A DNA stretch of 64,000 bases from Pagrus major (lineage: Eukaryota; Chordata; Actinopteri; Spariformes; Sparidae). The notes beneath the pieces were generated by a model. The model ran no database searches. It saw only the letters and a list, made by a program, of their open reading frames with translations, and was not told the origin of the DNA. Positions within the stretch are counted from its first letter, which is position 1. Each line of letters opens with the position of its first letter. Position numbers and translations under genes: made by a program. Positions 12,401-37,602 of the stretch are shown here, piece by piece. The stretch lies in NCBI RefSeq assembly GCF_040436345.1, contig NC_133218.1, positions 6,140,484-6,204,483 of the forward strand. The letters run 5' to 3'.

Positions 12401-13743
12401 ATTTTTTAACAATGGTAGGAGTCCATTGATGAAATCAGGGCCTCACTATTGCTAAAATCATGGAAACAGCCCTGTATTTATACTTTTTTCAATGGTTCAA
12501 AGTAACTAAGTACATTTAATCAAGTGCAATTTTGAGGAACTTTTACTTTATTTCAGTATTTTCATTTACTGCTACTTCATACTTCTACTCCACTAGAATT
12601 CAAAGGCAAATATTTAACTTTTTACCCCACCACAGTTACTTAACAACTTTAGTTACTTGTCACTTTTCAGATTTCATTTAGTAATATAAAATATAATAAT
12701 CAACAAATATAAAATATATTATTTAATATTATGGATTAAGATAAAACTGTATTAATCCATGAGGGGACATTCACAAGATACCCAGAAGAAAAACTATATA
12801 AACCTTTACCAGTTTCAACATTAAAGTGATGAACACATTAATGCATTGATAATTATAATGCTATACATATTGATACTATATATGATATATATTAATCTGA
12901 AGTATGCCATTCTGCATAATGAGTACTTTTACTGGTACTTTTAAGTATATTTTGATGCTGATACTTTTGTACTTAAACTGGCAATAGACTTGCTTTTTGC
13001 TTTAATGCATCATTATGAAAAAGATGACATCATCTGTATTTAGACTGGTTCCATATAAAACTCACTTTCACCATGTAATTTTGTCCTCCACTGGGCAAGA
13101 ACTCTCCCGGGAAAACGGAGGCTGACTGACCGTCCAGTCAGGCTGGTGGCCTGGCACCATTTCTCTCTGCTTTCCTGTTTCCATTATAGACTAAATGAAT
13201 GAATAAAATCATAATTTGTCTTGTGTTGGTAGTTATTACTCTGAGAAAAGTACTTCATCCTCTTTCTTTTATTACACCTTGTCCCTGATTAATGACAGAA
13301 ACAAACTCTCCTGTAGATCACATGTCTTACATCCTCTACATGTCATTGTTTTCTTTCTGCAGCTGACTGAGGTGGTCAGCCTGGCCAGTGTGGACATTGA
13401 GGACACCCTGCAGATCCACCTGAACATCAGTGACCTGAGCAACCGTGACCACATCCTCGAGTTCACCCCGGCCTTGTCCACCCTCAGCGACCACGTGCGC
13501 TACAGCATCGACTACGGAAACGACGAAGGCTACTTCAAGATCAACCAGAGGGAGGGCGTCAGCTACCTGCATCTGAGCAAGAAGAAGGCCCTCTCGCCAG
13601 GGGCATACTCCCTTCAGATCAGCAGCCTGCCCCTCTACAGGAAGAAGGAGCTGGCTGAGCTGGAGGACCGACACGATAAAGACTACCTCACAGGACAGCT
13701 GGGAGACGTACTGAAGATGAGGGTGCAGATCATCCTCCATTAA
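119..13743 (+). CDS. fbn1: Fibrillin-1, 3' part (16 exons, 5' end outside window)
   Basis: Extracellular glycoprotein that polymerises into 10-nm microfibrils, scaffolds elastin and stores latent TGF-beta/BMP. Exons: 119-271, 401-463, 560-679, 1300-1419, 1515-1637, 2186-2317, 2837-2962, 3817-4023, 5625-5750, 5996-6118, 6796-6912, 9914-10042, 10141-10260, 11633-11864, 11942-12122, 13363-13743. They join in frame to 816 residues plus TAA. Domain order is TB6, five cbEGF, TB7, seven cbEGF, then the C-terminal propeptide, the same order as the end of human FBN1. Nearly every cbEGF starts D-x-N/D-E-C at a phase-1 junction. fbn2 was considered because TB7 ([19 protein letters not shown]) looks FBN2-like. 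The RKRR site, the propeptide and the dut/slc12a1 linkage favour fbn1. The gene is cut by the left edge. Confidence 0.93.
560..2962 (+). CDS. fbn1: fbn1 five calcium-binding EGF exons between TB6 and TB7
   Basis: Exons 560-679, 1300-1419, 1515-1637, 2186-2317 and 2837-2962 each encode one six-cysteine calcium-binding EGF domain. Starts are DIDEC, DTNEC, DINEC, DQNEC and DLNEC. All are phase-1 symmetrical, so loss of any one exon would stay in frame. The calcium ligands (D-x-N/D-E at the start and the N-T or N-V before the aromatic) are present, for example [11 protein letters not shown] in the first. The third ([16 protein letters not shown]) is almost invariant among vertebrate fibrillins. 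Introns of 95-870 bases separate them; the 2318-2836 intron is AT-rich and ends in a short TG run at 2806-2820. Confidence 0.9.
680..1299 (+). other. fbn1 intron, no recognised content
   Basis: 620-base intron between two cbEGF exons. It is AT-rich and I recognise neither a repeat family nor an open frame with coding character. Confidence 0.7.
3817..4023 (+). CDS. fbn1: fbn1 exon for TB domain 7
   Basis: A single 207-base exon encodes the last eight-cysteine TB domain: [12 protein letters not shown], then [14 protein letters not shown] with the triple cysteine, then [17 protein letters not shown]. The exon is phase 1 at both ends, with acceptor CTCCAG and donor GTAACT. The downstream sequence GPGYTTDGR is closer in memory to FBN2 than to human FBN1, which may be ancestral retention. 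Confidence 0.9.
4024..5624 (+). other. fbn1 intron carrying a hAT-like element
   Basis: A 1.6-kb intron. Most of it (about 4473-5424) is one hAT-like repeat, listed separately. The rest shows AT-rich sequence with no recognisable gene. Confidence 0.7.
4473..5424. mobile_element. hAT-like non-autonomous DNA element
   Basis: Starts CAGTGGTGGAATGTGACTAA and runs through the motif 'ACTCAAGTACTGT', common in fish non-autonomous hAT elements. It ends near CAACACTG, the complement of a CAGTG start. Stretches of 'TACTTTTACTTG' and 'AGTAAATG' recur along it. No transposase frame is visible. I could not identify a clear 8-bp target duplication. Confidence 0.6.
5625..11864 (+). CDS. fbn1: fbn1 seven C-terminal cbEGF domains
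   Basis: Exons 5625-5750 ([10 protein letters not shown]), 5996-6118 ([12 protein letters not shown]), 6796-6912 ([12 protein letters not shown]), 9914-10042 ([12 protein letters not shown]), 10141-10260 ([11 protein letters not shown]) and 11633-11864. The last exon holds two domains, [11 protein letters not shown] and [12 protein letters not shown], and is 232 bases long. This matches my recollection of the two-domain exon 63 of human FBN1, so it is probably ancestral rather than a fish intron loss. The block leads to the propeptide. The conserved stretch HYQWNQC at the end of the fifth domain is typical of fibrillins. Confidence 0.9.
6240..6295 (+). repeat. Short dispersed repeat fragment (LINE-tail-like)
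   Basis: 'GAATTCCCCCTGGGGACATT' followed by tandem AAGTTG units resembles the 3' tails of fish LINEs ('aatttccccc...ggga..aataaag'). It lies in the fbn1 intron 6119-6795. A fragment only, with low certainty about the family. Confidence 0.4.
6978..7497. mobile_element. hAT-like element split by a palindromic insert
   Basis: The left part (6978-7090) has 'AAAAAGTACCCAAAAGTCAT' and 'TACTTGAGTAAAAGTC'. The right part (7445-7497) has 'AAATGTACTTAGTTACATTC'. Both belong to the same family as the elements at 4473, 12480 and 34880. Between the halves sits a separate inverted repeat (7209-7435). Confidence 0.55.
7209..7435. mobile_element. Palindromic MITE nested in the hAT-like element
   Basis: Two arms of about 55 bases are inverted copies. 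The left reads 'CATTGTGGGTAATGTAAGCA' and ends at 'CCAGGTTTTGAAAA'; the right reads 'TTTTCAAAATCTGGTGCCTA' then 'CATTACCCACAATGCAACTT'. The centre is about 110 bases. No coding capacity. The superfamily is not assigned. Confidence 0.6.
8283..9556. mobile_element. TTAA-type palindromic element, about 1.27 kb
   Basis: The left end 'TTAAAGAGACAGTTAACCCC' with 'CCATCTAGATTGTTTTGGTG' is mirrored on the right by 'CTAGATGGATAAATAGCACT' and 'TTTGGGGTGAACTG'. It is the same family as 23503-24586, 28960-29536 and, more distantly, 31772-32288. The interior has no open transposase frame. A TTAA target is known for piggyBac and Kolobok elements; which one applies here is not determined. Confidence 0.6.
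10261..11632 (+). other. fbn1 intron, AT-rich, no gene
   Basis: 1.37-kb intron with A/T homopolymer runs around 11125-11260 and no coding-like frame beyond chance. Nothing further recognised. Confidence 0.65.
11942..13743 (+). CDS. fbn1: fbn1 C-terminal propeptide with asprosin
   Basis: Exon 11942-12122 carries [14 protein letters not shown] and the basic furin site R-K-R-R at 12069-12080. Exon 13363-13743 ends [14 protein letters not shown] with TAA at 13741-13743. Cleavage after RKRR releases 14 + 126 = 140 residues (12081-12122 joined to 13363-13740), the length known for mammalian asprosin, the fasting-induced hormone. N-x-S/T sites are seen (TNST near the start, NIS in the last exon). 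Known of the family: this cleavage is also needed for fibrillin assembly. Inferred: a hormone role in fish. Confidence 0.9.
12069..12080 (+). other. fbn1: Furin cleavage site codons (RKRR)
   Basis: The codons CGC AAA CGT CGC encode R-K-R-R followed by S-T-N, matching the RGRKRR/ST processing site of human profibrillin-1. The preceding residues PKKG are also similar. Confidence 0.88.
12480..12990. mobile_element. hAT-like element fragment in fbn1 intron
   Basis: 'GTACATTTAATCAAGTGCAA', 'TACTTCTACTCCACTAGAAT' and 'GAGTACTTTTACTGGTACTT' are shared with the other 'ACTTGAGTA' elements of this window. The ends are degraded. It lies between the last two fbn1 coding exons. Confidence 0.5.
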
Positions 13744-14990
13744 CCATCACAAGACTGAGACAGGCAGATGTTGCCGGCAGCTGCTAATCCAGTGTCAGGC
13801 TCACTCTTCCCTAAAGGCCAAACATCTCTGACTCTGGATCAGTGGTTAGGGGCAACTTCTACTGGTACTGACAGGGAGAAGGGCTCGCCACCAAAGAGAC
13901 ATGAAGGGGGTGGGGTGGGGGGGACTGCATCATTTGATTGCCAAAGATGATTCTACATATCATAGATACAATTTCTGTGGAAAATGCCAGCTGAATGAGG
14001 CAATATGAAAGATTTCAGTCAAATGAAGAGCACCTGACACACAACTTCAGCTGTGTGAAGCACTATTGAGAGTGTGAATGGTTTTTAATTGTAGGGTTTT
14101 AATGTTGTATGATGATATGTGGAATCAGGTGCCACTTTGAAGGGCATGTGGACTGCAGAAAGCTCAAAAAGTTGAGTTTTTTAGAACTCGGCTTAGGTGG
14201 AAGAAAAGGGTGAGTCCCAATAGTCTGAAATAAATTCATTTCCTCCCCTCAGGTACACGACTGAACCAACCTGGATACATGGAAGTAAACACATTTCTCC
14301 TTCCCCAGATATTAATTTAATGGAGTGAAGATGAAAGTAAAAGATTATGAGAATAGTTAGGAGAGGAAAGGAACCCACAATGGACTATTGAGATGTAGCC
14401 ATGTCTGAGCTTGAATGACTCCTACTGCATATTTAAACTATGCTTTTCCATCTTTCCTACTGACTAGAATAATTCATATTTACTGGTGCTAGCAACACGA
14501 CCACATAGACTTCTGAATGCACTGTACTACTATACAAAACTCTGTAGTCAACAAGATACAATCCCATCGGCCATTCTGAAGATTTCATGTCTTTGCAACA
14601 GTAACAGCTAGCTTCAAAGCCTGTCTGCTCTCCTCTATACTACATGTAAATTGTGTTTATACTGTAATAATCGATGCCACTTTTAATCTATGAAGCATTT
14701 GTAAACTAGAGGAAGCCCCTGGAATAGAGGGGTTTGTAATGGTGCTTATAATGACCAACTACTTCCTTTGTAAACTGTGTATACATACACACACACACGA
14801 CACACATCGATGATGCCAAACCTGGGCCTTCATGATTATGCACTGAGGTCTTCGTGGCCACACAAATCTCTCACAAGTACAATCAGTGCTGCATTGCCAC
14901 GGACCAGTCTGACACCAGTCTGTGTTCTCTGTTCACATCAGTGAGGGTTTAGTTGTAAATTCACAATAAAACATATTTTTTGGTGTATAT
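13744..14990 (+). other. fbn1: fbn1 3' UTR
   Basis: About 1.25 kb of non-coding sequence follows the TAA. It ends at the first clear polyadenylation signal AATAAA (14965-14970), followed by a T/G-rich stretch. A short CA run lies near 14789. No open frame of note is present. The extent is inferred from the signal, not from transcripts. Confidence 0.6.
14965..14970 (+). terminator. fbn1: fbn1 polyadenylation signal
   Basis: AATAAA followed within 15 bases by the GT/T-rich TTTTTTGGTGTATATG, a typical cleavage context, about 1.2 kb after the fbn1 stop. Confidence 0.6.
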
Positions 14991-16036
14991 GTATTCACTG
15001 CTGTGCTTTCCCATTAATCCAGACTGTATTATTAATGTAACAAAGTCATATCAAACAGGTGGCTAGTTGTGTTTACCTTAAGTAGAGTGCAACATGATCT
15101 CAATGTTTTAGTGAGTGAAACTCACATTACCCCAATGGAATGAGTTATGTGCTGAGCACAATGTGTTTCGGCTTACTCACCAGGCTGAGATGCAACTCTT
15201 GTCCTGCACTGCCCCCATGTGGAGATGTGGAAGACTTTTTTTTAAGTTTATCAGACAGAACTTACAAGGGTAAAACTTTGTAAATATGGTACAAATCCTA
15301 TACTTAAGTAATGCTTAACTAATGCATTAATAATGGTTATTTAATGCAGGATGTATCAGGTATTTTCTGGCAGCACATCATCAACAAAGGATGAACTTAC
15401 TATGACTTTATGTGATTAGTTCCATTCCATTATACTTCACACATTAATTTGCTACCAGTTACATAAGACTTTGCTCGCAGCTGAGAAAAGTTTTCTGAAA
15501 GAATGAGGACTTAGACTGCCAAATTAAACAAATGGCTCAATAAATTAATATGCCATTAAATGCACCAAAAATCTTTAAAAACATCAGCATGAATTTATAG
15601 TGTGACAACTTGATATTTCTGCTTTAAATTTACCCATTTACCTTTGTATTAATTCAAATATTTAAGTTTGTGTTTAACTTTCCATTTCATTTATTATTAT
15701 TGTAATCAAACTGGTCATCGGATGCAAACATTTTCATATTAAAACATCAATACAATTACAAAAATAAACTTAAATCACTTGAATCCAGCCAACTTGAATT
15801 CAAGTATGAAGTAACTGAACCAACAATCCTTATCTGATGTGATACTGAGTGTAAACCAATCAAAGTTGTAGTAACTTGATCATTTGTTAATGGTGCATTA
15901 AATCATCATGAGTGATGCATTAGTAAAGCATATGATTTATACTGTACTTAGTGTTACCCTCAAAGCTCCTACTAAGAACATGTGGGTGACTGTCTCAGTA
16001 AATACACCAGACTCTGCAAAGTACAAAACAGAGAAT
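14991..16036. other. Spacer between the convergent fbn1 and dut 3' ends
   Basis: About 1 kb of AT-rich DNA. From 15300 to 15960 there are imperfect inverted motifs ('TAATGCATTAATAATGG' and 'GTGATGCATTAGTAAAGC', ending in 'TTAGTGTTACCCTC') that suggest an old palindromic MITE. No gene is seen. Confidence 0.5.
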
Positions 16037-16042
16037 TTTATT
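16037..16042 (-). terminator. dut: dut polyadenylation signal
   Basis: AATAAA on the minus strand (TTTATT on plus), about 60 bases beyond the dut stop codon at 16103-16105. It implies a very short 3' UTR. Confidence 0.55.
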
Positions 16043-16102
16043 AGCACTTAATCTTAATATTTTCAACATATACACTCTGCCACTCTATTATTGCTTGGGT
16101 GT

Positions 16103-18460
16103 TCAGTTGCGTCCGGTTGATCCGAAACCCCCAGCGCCACGCTCCGTCTCGTCAAGTGTCTGAAAGAACACAGAACCAAGCATTTTCTTTAATTTAACAT
16201 TCAAAACTAATCTGTTGACATAAACATTCAATTATTTCTACCGCTGTAAGGCCACATGTTCAATGGAAATCTGACTAAACAAGTAAATTACACTCAGTTG
16301 CTTGTTTTTCCCGGTACACCATGTCATTTAACTTTTTTTTGCTGATGCGAATTGGATGAACAAAATAATAGAAACACCTAGCAGTGCAACAGAATACAAT
16401 TTAACAGCAGGACAAACTGTTTACAATTGTACAGTTTCATTTGAACCTTTATGAGGGTAGGAATTATTGCAGTACTGTTATATTAACCTGCATTAGTTTT
16501 AGCTAGCTGTACCTAATAATCTGACAACTGAGTGTATGTGTGTATGCTGCCTTTGAGTTTGTCAGTTTACCTCTTGCTCCTCCAACTCTGGGTAGCAGAT
16601 CCTCTCACACACCAGCTGAGCAACTCTGTCGCCCTTTTTTACTGGAAAGAGGAAGAGAAGGAGATGAAACAATTTGTACATTGTATATCTGTAGCATAGA
16701 TTGTTTGTAAAGGTTCTTCACATATTTATAATAGTCTTTATATACAGTCTGTGTGAGGCACTTCCAGACATCTGCACAGGATGTAAAGCTCTAAACAAAT
16801 GTGGAGAACAGAATATTGGAAGTGTTATTAATTACTGCTCATTAATTTACAGGTAAGATTACTTTTGGCTAGTTTTGTGTTTTCCTAAACTAAGAAAATT
16901 GTTTTCACAGTAGATAGTTTCATTATGTATGTAGTTTGAGTATCAGAGATGCTTTGACCTCATTAATTCTGCTATATGTACATATGTAACTTCTCATTGG
17001 TATTTACAGCAAACAGTTGAATTTGATAACAACCCAAAGGGCCATGGAGCAGATTTAAACGCGACATGTTTTGCTTACTGTGAACGACACTGAAAATCAA
17101 AAACACTAAACTAGGGTGAAAGTTTCACTTCACTTTCAATCATCACGCTCATTCAGAGGAGCTCCAAAGAAGCCTGAACATTATGGCTGTACAGCAGAGC
17201 TGCCCAAGATGGAGGTTTGATTTGGCCTACCATTTGTTTCTAGCAAAAAAAACACTACCGCTAAACTTTACACTGTTTAGTAAGGTAAAATGCTCTTTAA
17301 ATATGTAAAATCCCATATTATTAATCTTTTTTCATAATCCAAGCATGGCAGGCATAGTGACACTGGGTAGTCAATAATTTAATGGAATTTGGGATTTTGC
17401 CTCTTAACAATTCAATACCATTAGGTTTCAGTTTTGGCCCTCTAAGGGGAAAAATGTTCAGGCACCCCTACTCTACAATGTCTCACTCTACTAATAACAC
17501 CTGTGGGTTAAGGATTGATAGTACTAAAGGTGGTGATATATTTCAGTTACTCACCATTGAATGTTTCCTTGCTGAAGTTGAAGAGCACAACTCCAACATT
17601 TCCTCTATAGTCTTCATCTACAACTCCAGCTGAGGAGAGCATACAGAGACATTTAGAGAAATTAAAATGGCTGACATGAGAAGGGTTAAATCATTACCTG
17701 CTCCCATGGATTCTCATAAGTAGGTAAACACTCACCACCAACATCGATAAAGTTTTTTGCTGCCAGCCCAGATCTCGGTGCTGAGGAGGGAAAAAAAGAA
17801 AAGAGACCGTTACGGCCTGTTCTTCCTGGTGTAACATGATCCAGAAACAGAAAGCCTTGACCTGAATTCACAGGCACTGAGACACAGGAGGAAAAACTTG
17901 CAATACCAGAGTTGCATCAGCAAGTTGAAACACTCACCAACTCTCCCATAGCAGCCATGAGGAACTGCTATCTGGATGTCTGTCTTCACAATGGCCTTGT
18001 CCAGAGGACCAATGGAGTATTCATATGCACTGTTTTAACACAGATGTTAAAGTTAGCAGGTTTATGTGGCATTATATTCATATGACAGACGCTTTCATGC
18101 AAGGCAATGAGACTCAGCTTTTGCAGGAACAAAAGCTAAACATTTGCAGTTCAATTTACAAATGCATTTTACATTTACACTACAGAGAGTCATTACAACT
18201 TCTGTTCGGGTCAAAGTATGAATGCCTGGTGCAAGCTGCTCATTAAGCCCCTGAACCCACTCATAATTTGAATGTTAAAGTATAACCAACCTGTAGAGGT
18301 CATATCCTGCTGCTTTAGCTGAGCCTCTGGTCGGTGTCGTGGCATGCTCAGAAAGTTTAGCAAACCTGAGGACAGGTCTCTCCTCCGCAGGCTTTGTTTC
18401 TGTCCTTGCCCTCTTTGATGGAGAAATTGCTGAAGCATCTGAAACTTCTAGGACGGGCAT
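16103..18460 (-). CDS. dut: dUTP diphosphatase (dUTPase), six coding exons
   Basis: Hydrolyses dUTP to dUMP and pyrophosphate, keeping uracil out of DNA and feeding dTMP synthesis; it acts as a homotrimer. Exons in transcript order: 18460-18291, 18029-17938, 17780-17736, 17629-17555, 16641-16571, 16159-16103. They sum to 510 bases (169 residues plus TGA); human nuclear DUT is 164. All five motifs are present: AGYDLYSA (I), GRVAPRSGLA (II), [16 protein letters not shown] (III), [14 protein letters not shown] (IV) and [10 protein letters not shown] (V). The start matches the nuclear isoform: [19 protein letters not shown] holds a basic nuclear signal with an S-P site like the human CDK1 target. 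Both flanks fit synteny. Confidence 0.96.
16642..17554 (-). other. dut intron, no recognised content
   Basis: 0.9-kb intron between the exons for motifs III and IV. Fragments are AT-rich. No repeat family or coding frame is recognised. Confidence 0.6.
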
Positions 18461-18598
18461 GTTGACAAAGTTTGTACAAGTTAAAAACCGGGCTAAAAGA
18501 CTTGAAGTTTACTAAGAAGGAGACAGAGCTACAGCTGACTACTACAAACTATCCCCGAAGCTTCTGCTGCAGTGTCTTGGCGGTCTGACTATTATGAA

Positions 18599-18635
18599 TT
18601 TCCCGCGCGGGAAGTGGCGCCAAATTAGCCCCGCC
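18599..18635 (-). promoter_or_regulatory. E2F-type sites upstream of dut
   Basis: TTTCCCGCGCGGGAA (18599-18613, a palindrome with two TTTCCCGC half-sites) and GGCGCCAAA (18616-18624, TTTGGCGCC on the minus strand) match the E2F consensus TTTSSCGC. A CCGCCTCC box follows. They sit about 140-160 bases upstream of the dut start. Known: dut is an S-phase gene. Inferred: E2F control here. Confidence 0.6.
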
Positions 18636-18841
18636 TCCAAAACACGTACGTTTAAAGAGACTTATTATACACCGCAAAATACAGCGAAGTTTACTCTAAT
18701 AGCTTATACAAGTTGCTACAGAACTGTCTTTACATAAATGCACATGAAGAAAAACATTTTCATGAATAAATCGGCAAGAAGTAAGTCTGCTCTGTAACTA
18801 TGGCAACCCTTTCGTCACCAAGTACCTCTGAAAAACAGAGG

Positions 18842-18892
18842 CCTCGCGAGAGGCCTAGCGCCGTAATACAAGAGGGAGAAGTTCTCGCGAGA
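18842..18892. promoter_or_regulatory. Paired CTCGCGAG palindromes
   Basis: CCTCGCGAGAGG (18842-18853) and TCTCGCGAGA (18883-18892) lie 30 bases apart in a CpG-rich patch about 400 bases upstream of dut. TCTCGCGAGA is a known core-promoter element of CpG-island, often bidirectional, promoters. No confident transcript start or coding exon can be attached to it. Confidence 0.45.
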
Positions 18893-19449
18893 GTTACTGA
18901 TACAAACAAAGTGCAGCCTTCGAAAGAAAAACATAGCTAATAAAAGCACAAGGAAATACATTTGAGAAAACATGAGACAATAAAGCCTCACTTTACTTAC
19001 GCATGGCACCAGTTATAAAGCAGACGTAGTGTTGGGGTCGTTTACGCGTTCAGCACACGACAGACAGCTTATAATTCCACATACTAAGACCAAAGCGGTC
19101 TGTTACAAAATGCTAGGCAGGCTAGCAAAGCTAACGTCAATAAACGCTGGACATACTGCTAAAAGTAACGTTATCCATCCTAATTTCTTGCTTGCCTTTG
19201 TTTCGAGCGAGCGTCTGAATATGTAAGTCCCTTCCTAAGAAACGTGGAGCAGCTTCAAAAATCGAAGAGCATCGTAGCCGCAGATCCTTGAGCCTGAGCA
19301 GCGGTCGTGTCATATTCGCTAACTGGCTAACTGGCTAGCCAGGAGCTAACGTCCTCTCAGCTGACTGCACTGCACGTCCTCTCCTGTCGTGCAGCTGCTC
19401 TCTCTCTGCTCTCTCTATGACAGACTCTAATGTTAAATACAACCTGGAT

Positions 19450-21006
19450 TTGGATAGAAATGTAGATTAAAAGCATAGAAGTGTATCTGTTTACGTCATA
19501 CTGACCTGAAACTAATTATATTTTGTATGGTCTGTGTTTTTTAGATTAGTTTCAACTTCTTTGCACAGAGTCAAACACATGCAGTAAGTATCTAACCATT
19601 GTATTGAGTAGGGACCCAGATTTAACCACCAAAAAACTATTACAATCCTATGGTTGTCAACAAAGGATGAATGAGGTGTTCATTATGAAAAAGATCACAG
19701 CTAAAATACAGCTGAAAATGGACACTTTATGGATATATGGTCAGCCATGTCAAGAACAAAGAGCTAAAAACAGTCAACTGCTGTCTCGTGTTTTTCAAAG
19801 TGTTTTGTATTTTGTTGTTGTGTCCTTGTTCTTTGGTTCTGATCCACATATCTATAATCTACAAAAATCATGTGTAGTGCTATAAAACAGAATATGGAGC
19901 TGTTGTTTTACTGAACGATGTGAGAAAGAGAGAACGTTGTGGTTAAAAAAAGTTCAAAATAAAATGTATACATCATAGGCATAAATACAAGCAATTGAAA
20001 CAGTGACACCTACAGTATAAAATAAACAGATATAGATCAGATAAATACAGTATAATGGACAGTAGTTTAAACATTAGTAGAATATAGTAGTTAAAGCAGA
20101 TAGTACAGGTAAATGTATATACAGTGGTGTGGCAGTTTTAACAGCTAATTTCACAGGACAAACACCTACAGGATGTGTGTGTGTCTAGCTAAAACAGTAA
20201 GTCTTTTGGCAGTCATCATATTGATTTCCTCATAAATTAGATGTGAAGTACTTATAGCCACTTAACCTATCTGATAAAAAAACAATCAATAAAACAATTC
20301 CTCTTGCTCATTCTTTAATAAGGGTTGTAATCCAATAATAATATAAACTAATGGTACGTGAAATCCATTGGTCCATGTGTGCAGCAAGCTATTAATGGCT
20401 TTCTCCTCAAACTTGAGATAATTGCTACAGTTATATCCCAAGTCTTAGATCTCAAGCCCATTACTGCCCCCCACTGGGAAAAATTAGCATTGCCATGCAG
20501 GACGTTGACTATTAGGATTCACATTCAGTGACCTGCATATGACCTGTAACTGTAAACACCTTTTATAAATCATTTCCCCTAAATAAATATCTAACTGTTT
20601 CTGGCAAAGTGTCCAAATGACTTTTTGGTCAAACCTGATCTCTCCAGACTGTTTGTCTTTCAAAACAGAGCAACATCTTCAATCTTAGTATAATGTAGCG
20701 ATAGTAGTAATTCTGGTCAAAATGTCTCATGAACTGCTGGCTAGTTTAACCTTTCAGAAAGCTTAGATTATATACTTGTGTTTTGCATACAAAACCCACA
20801 TATTAGGTTTTAAAAATAACATCAGAAAACTAGAAACTGTATAATCAAATACTCGAGTTAATGAGCAAGTACGTAAAAAAAAAAAATACCTCAGCTTGTG
20901 TGTCCCCCCTCCACTGACACATTGCTCAGGACAAACAATATCTGACGATATCAGATAATAAATGACAGAGACTAGATTAAGAACTGCTCAAAATTTGTAT
21001 TTAATC
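19450..21006. other. Spacer between the dut promoter and the slc12a1 3' end
   Basis: AT-rich DNA without recognisable genes. The longest open frame (19604-19885, plus) has no family features. I see no clear transposon boundaries. Confidence 0.55.
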
Positions 21007-21825
21007 TTTATTTCAGGTAATCACAATTATGTATTTAAATAGAAAGACAGAAAATAGGCTAAAATATACAGAAGAATTGTCTTTACAATCATTTCTTTCA
21101 CTTAATTTTTTCTTAACACAAAGTGTACTGTGATAGTAACATTAAAAATATTTAAACAGTGGAACAGGTAAACAGCTTAAAGGTATCAGTGTATTTTACA
21201 CTAAAAGAATGTTTTAAAAAAAGAATCAAACCATCGTGTTTTCAAAGACATATGCTGTTAATCATTTATGAAAGGTTCGTTTGCTCAGAAAATATCAGCC
21301 TGTGAATTCAGACATCTACTATATACATTTATTTTACAGCAGCAGCCGACACAGTCACTCAGTGTGACCATCGAAAGCAGCCTCGTATTTCTGCCAGAGC
21401 TCAGACTGGTCTGACCGAGTTAGGAAGACGTGTAATTTAACTTTGTTCTAACACCAAATGATTTCATTTTGTTTTAGTTCTATGCTAAAATAACATGAGT
21501 ATAAAAACATTTTTTCTTACATGTCCATCGTCACAAAGAGCTTAACCTTTGCTTTGCTTCTAAATTCACATTTAGACCGTCTGACATTTGTCAGAAAGGC
21601 ATTTTTCTTTAGTTTGACTAGACTTATTCACAGTGTGTTCACAGAGAACTCTGAGTGTATTGTAGTATGAATGTCCTTGTTTAGACTGAACTAAAAATGC
21701 TTGTGTTACATTGTGGTGGTGGTCTGAAGGACATCATCCAAAGGTTCTGGTACACTTTATGAACATGGTCCAGCATTTCTTTCCTTTATAGCTACCTGTA
21801 CTCTAATGTTTAGCCTGCGAGCTGC
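21007..21825 (-). other. slc12a1: Presumed slc12a1 3' UTR
   Basis: Non-coding sequence after the slc12a1 stop (21826-21828). Candidate minus-strand AATAAA signals are at 21328-21333 and 21007-21012. The extent is inferred only. Confidence 0.4.
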
Positions 21826-37347
<15,522 letters not shown>

Positions 37348-37554
37348 CAGGAATTCTGGAGGAGATTCTCAGATTTTCAAGGATAAAAGCCCAGTGTAGT
37401 TCTTAAGTCTTCTGTCATCCAACAATAAAGAGCAGAGCATGAACTGGCAGGGTTATCCTTGTTTAGTGACATATAAACTAGGCTAGGATTAGATTTATAG
37501 AGCTCTCCGCTCTGAGCTCCTTGCATGTAAGCTTGGTTCGTCTCCGACGGCCTA

Positions 37555-37602
37555 CCTTTATACCCCGCATGCCAGGGTCATACCCAGGCTGCCAGCCATT
37601 GG
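37555..37602 (-). promoter_or_regulatory. slc12a1: slc12a1 core promoter: TATA and CCAAT boxes
   Basis: On the minus strand GGTATAAAGG (37555-37564) lies about 210 bases upstream of the start codon. CCAAT (ATTGG on plus, 37598-37602) lies about 35 bases further upstream. A transcript start near 37530 would follow. The TATA type fits a tissue-restricted gene. Confidence 0.55.

Noticed and set aside
18815-19009. Minus-strand open frame that could be a mitochondrial leader exon for dut
   Set aside because: The hydrophobic translation lacks an amphipathic Arg-rich presequence and has no convincing donor leading in frame to the second dut exon.
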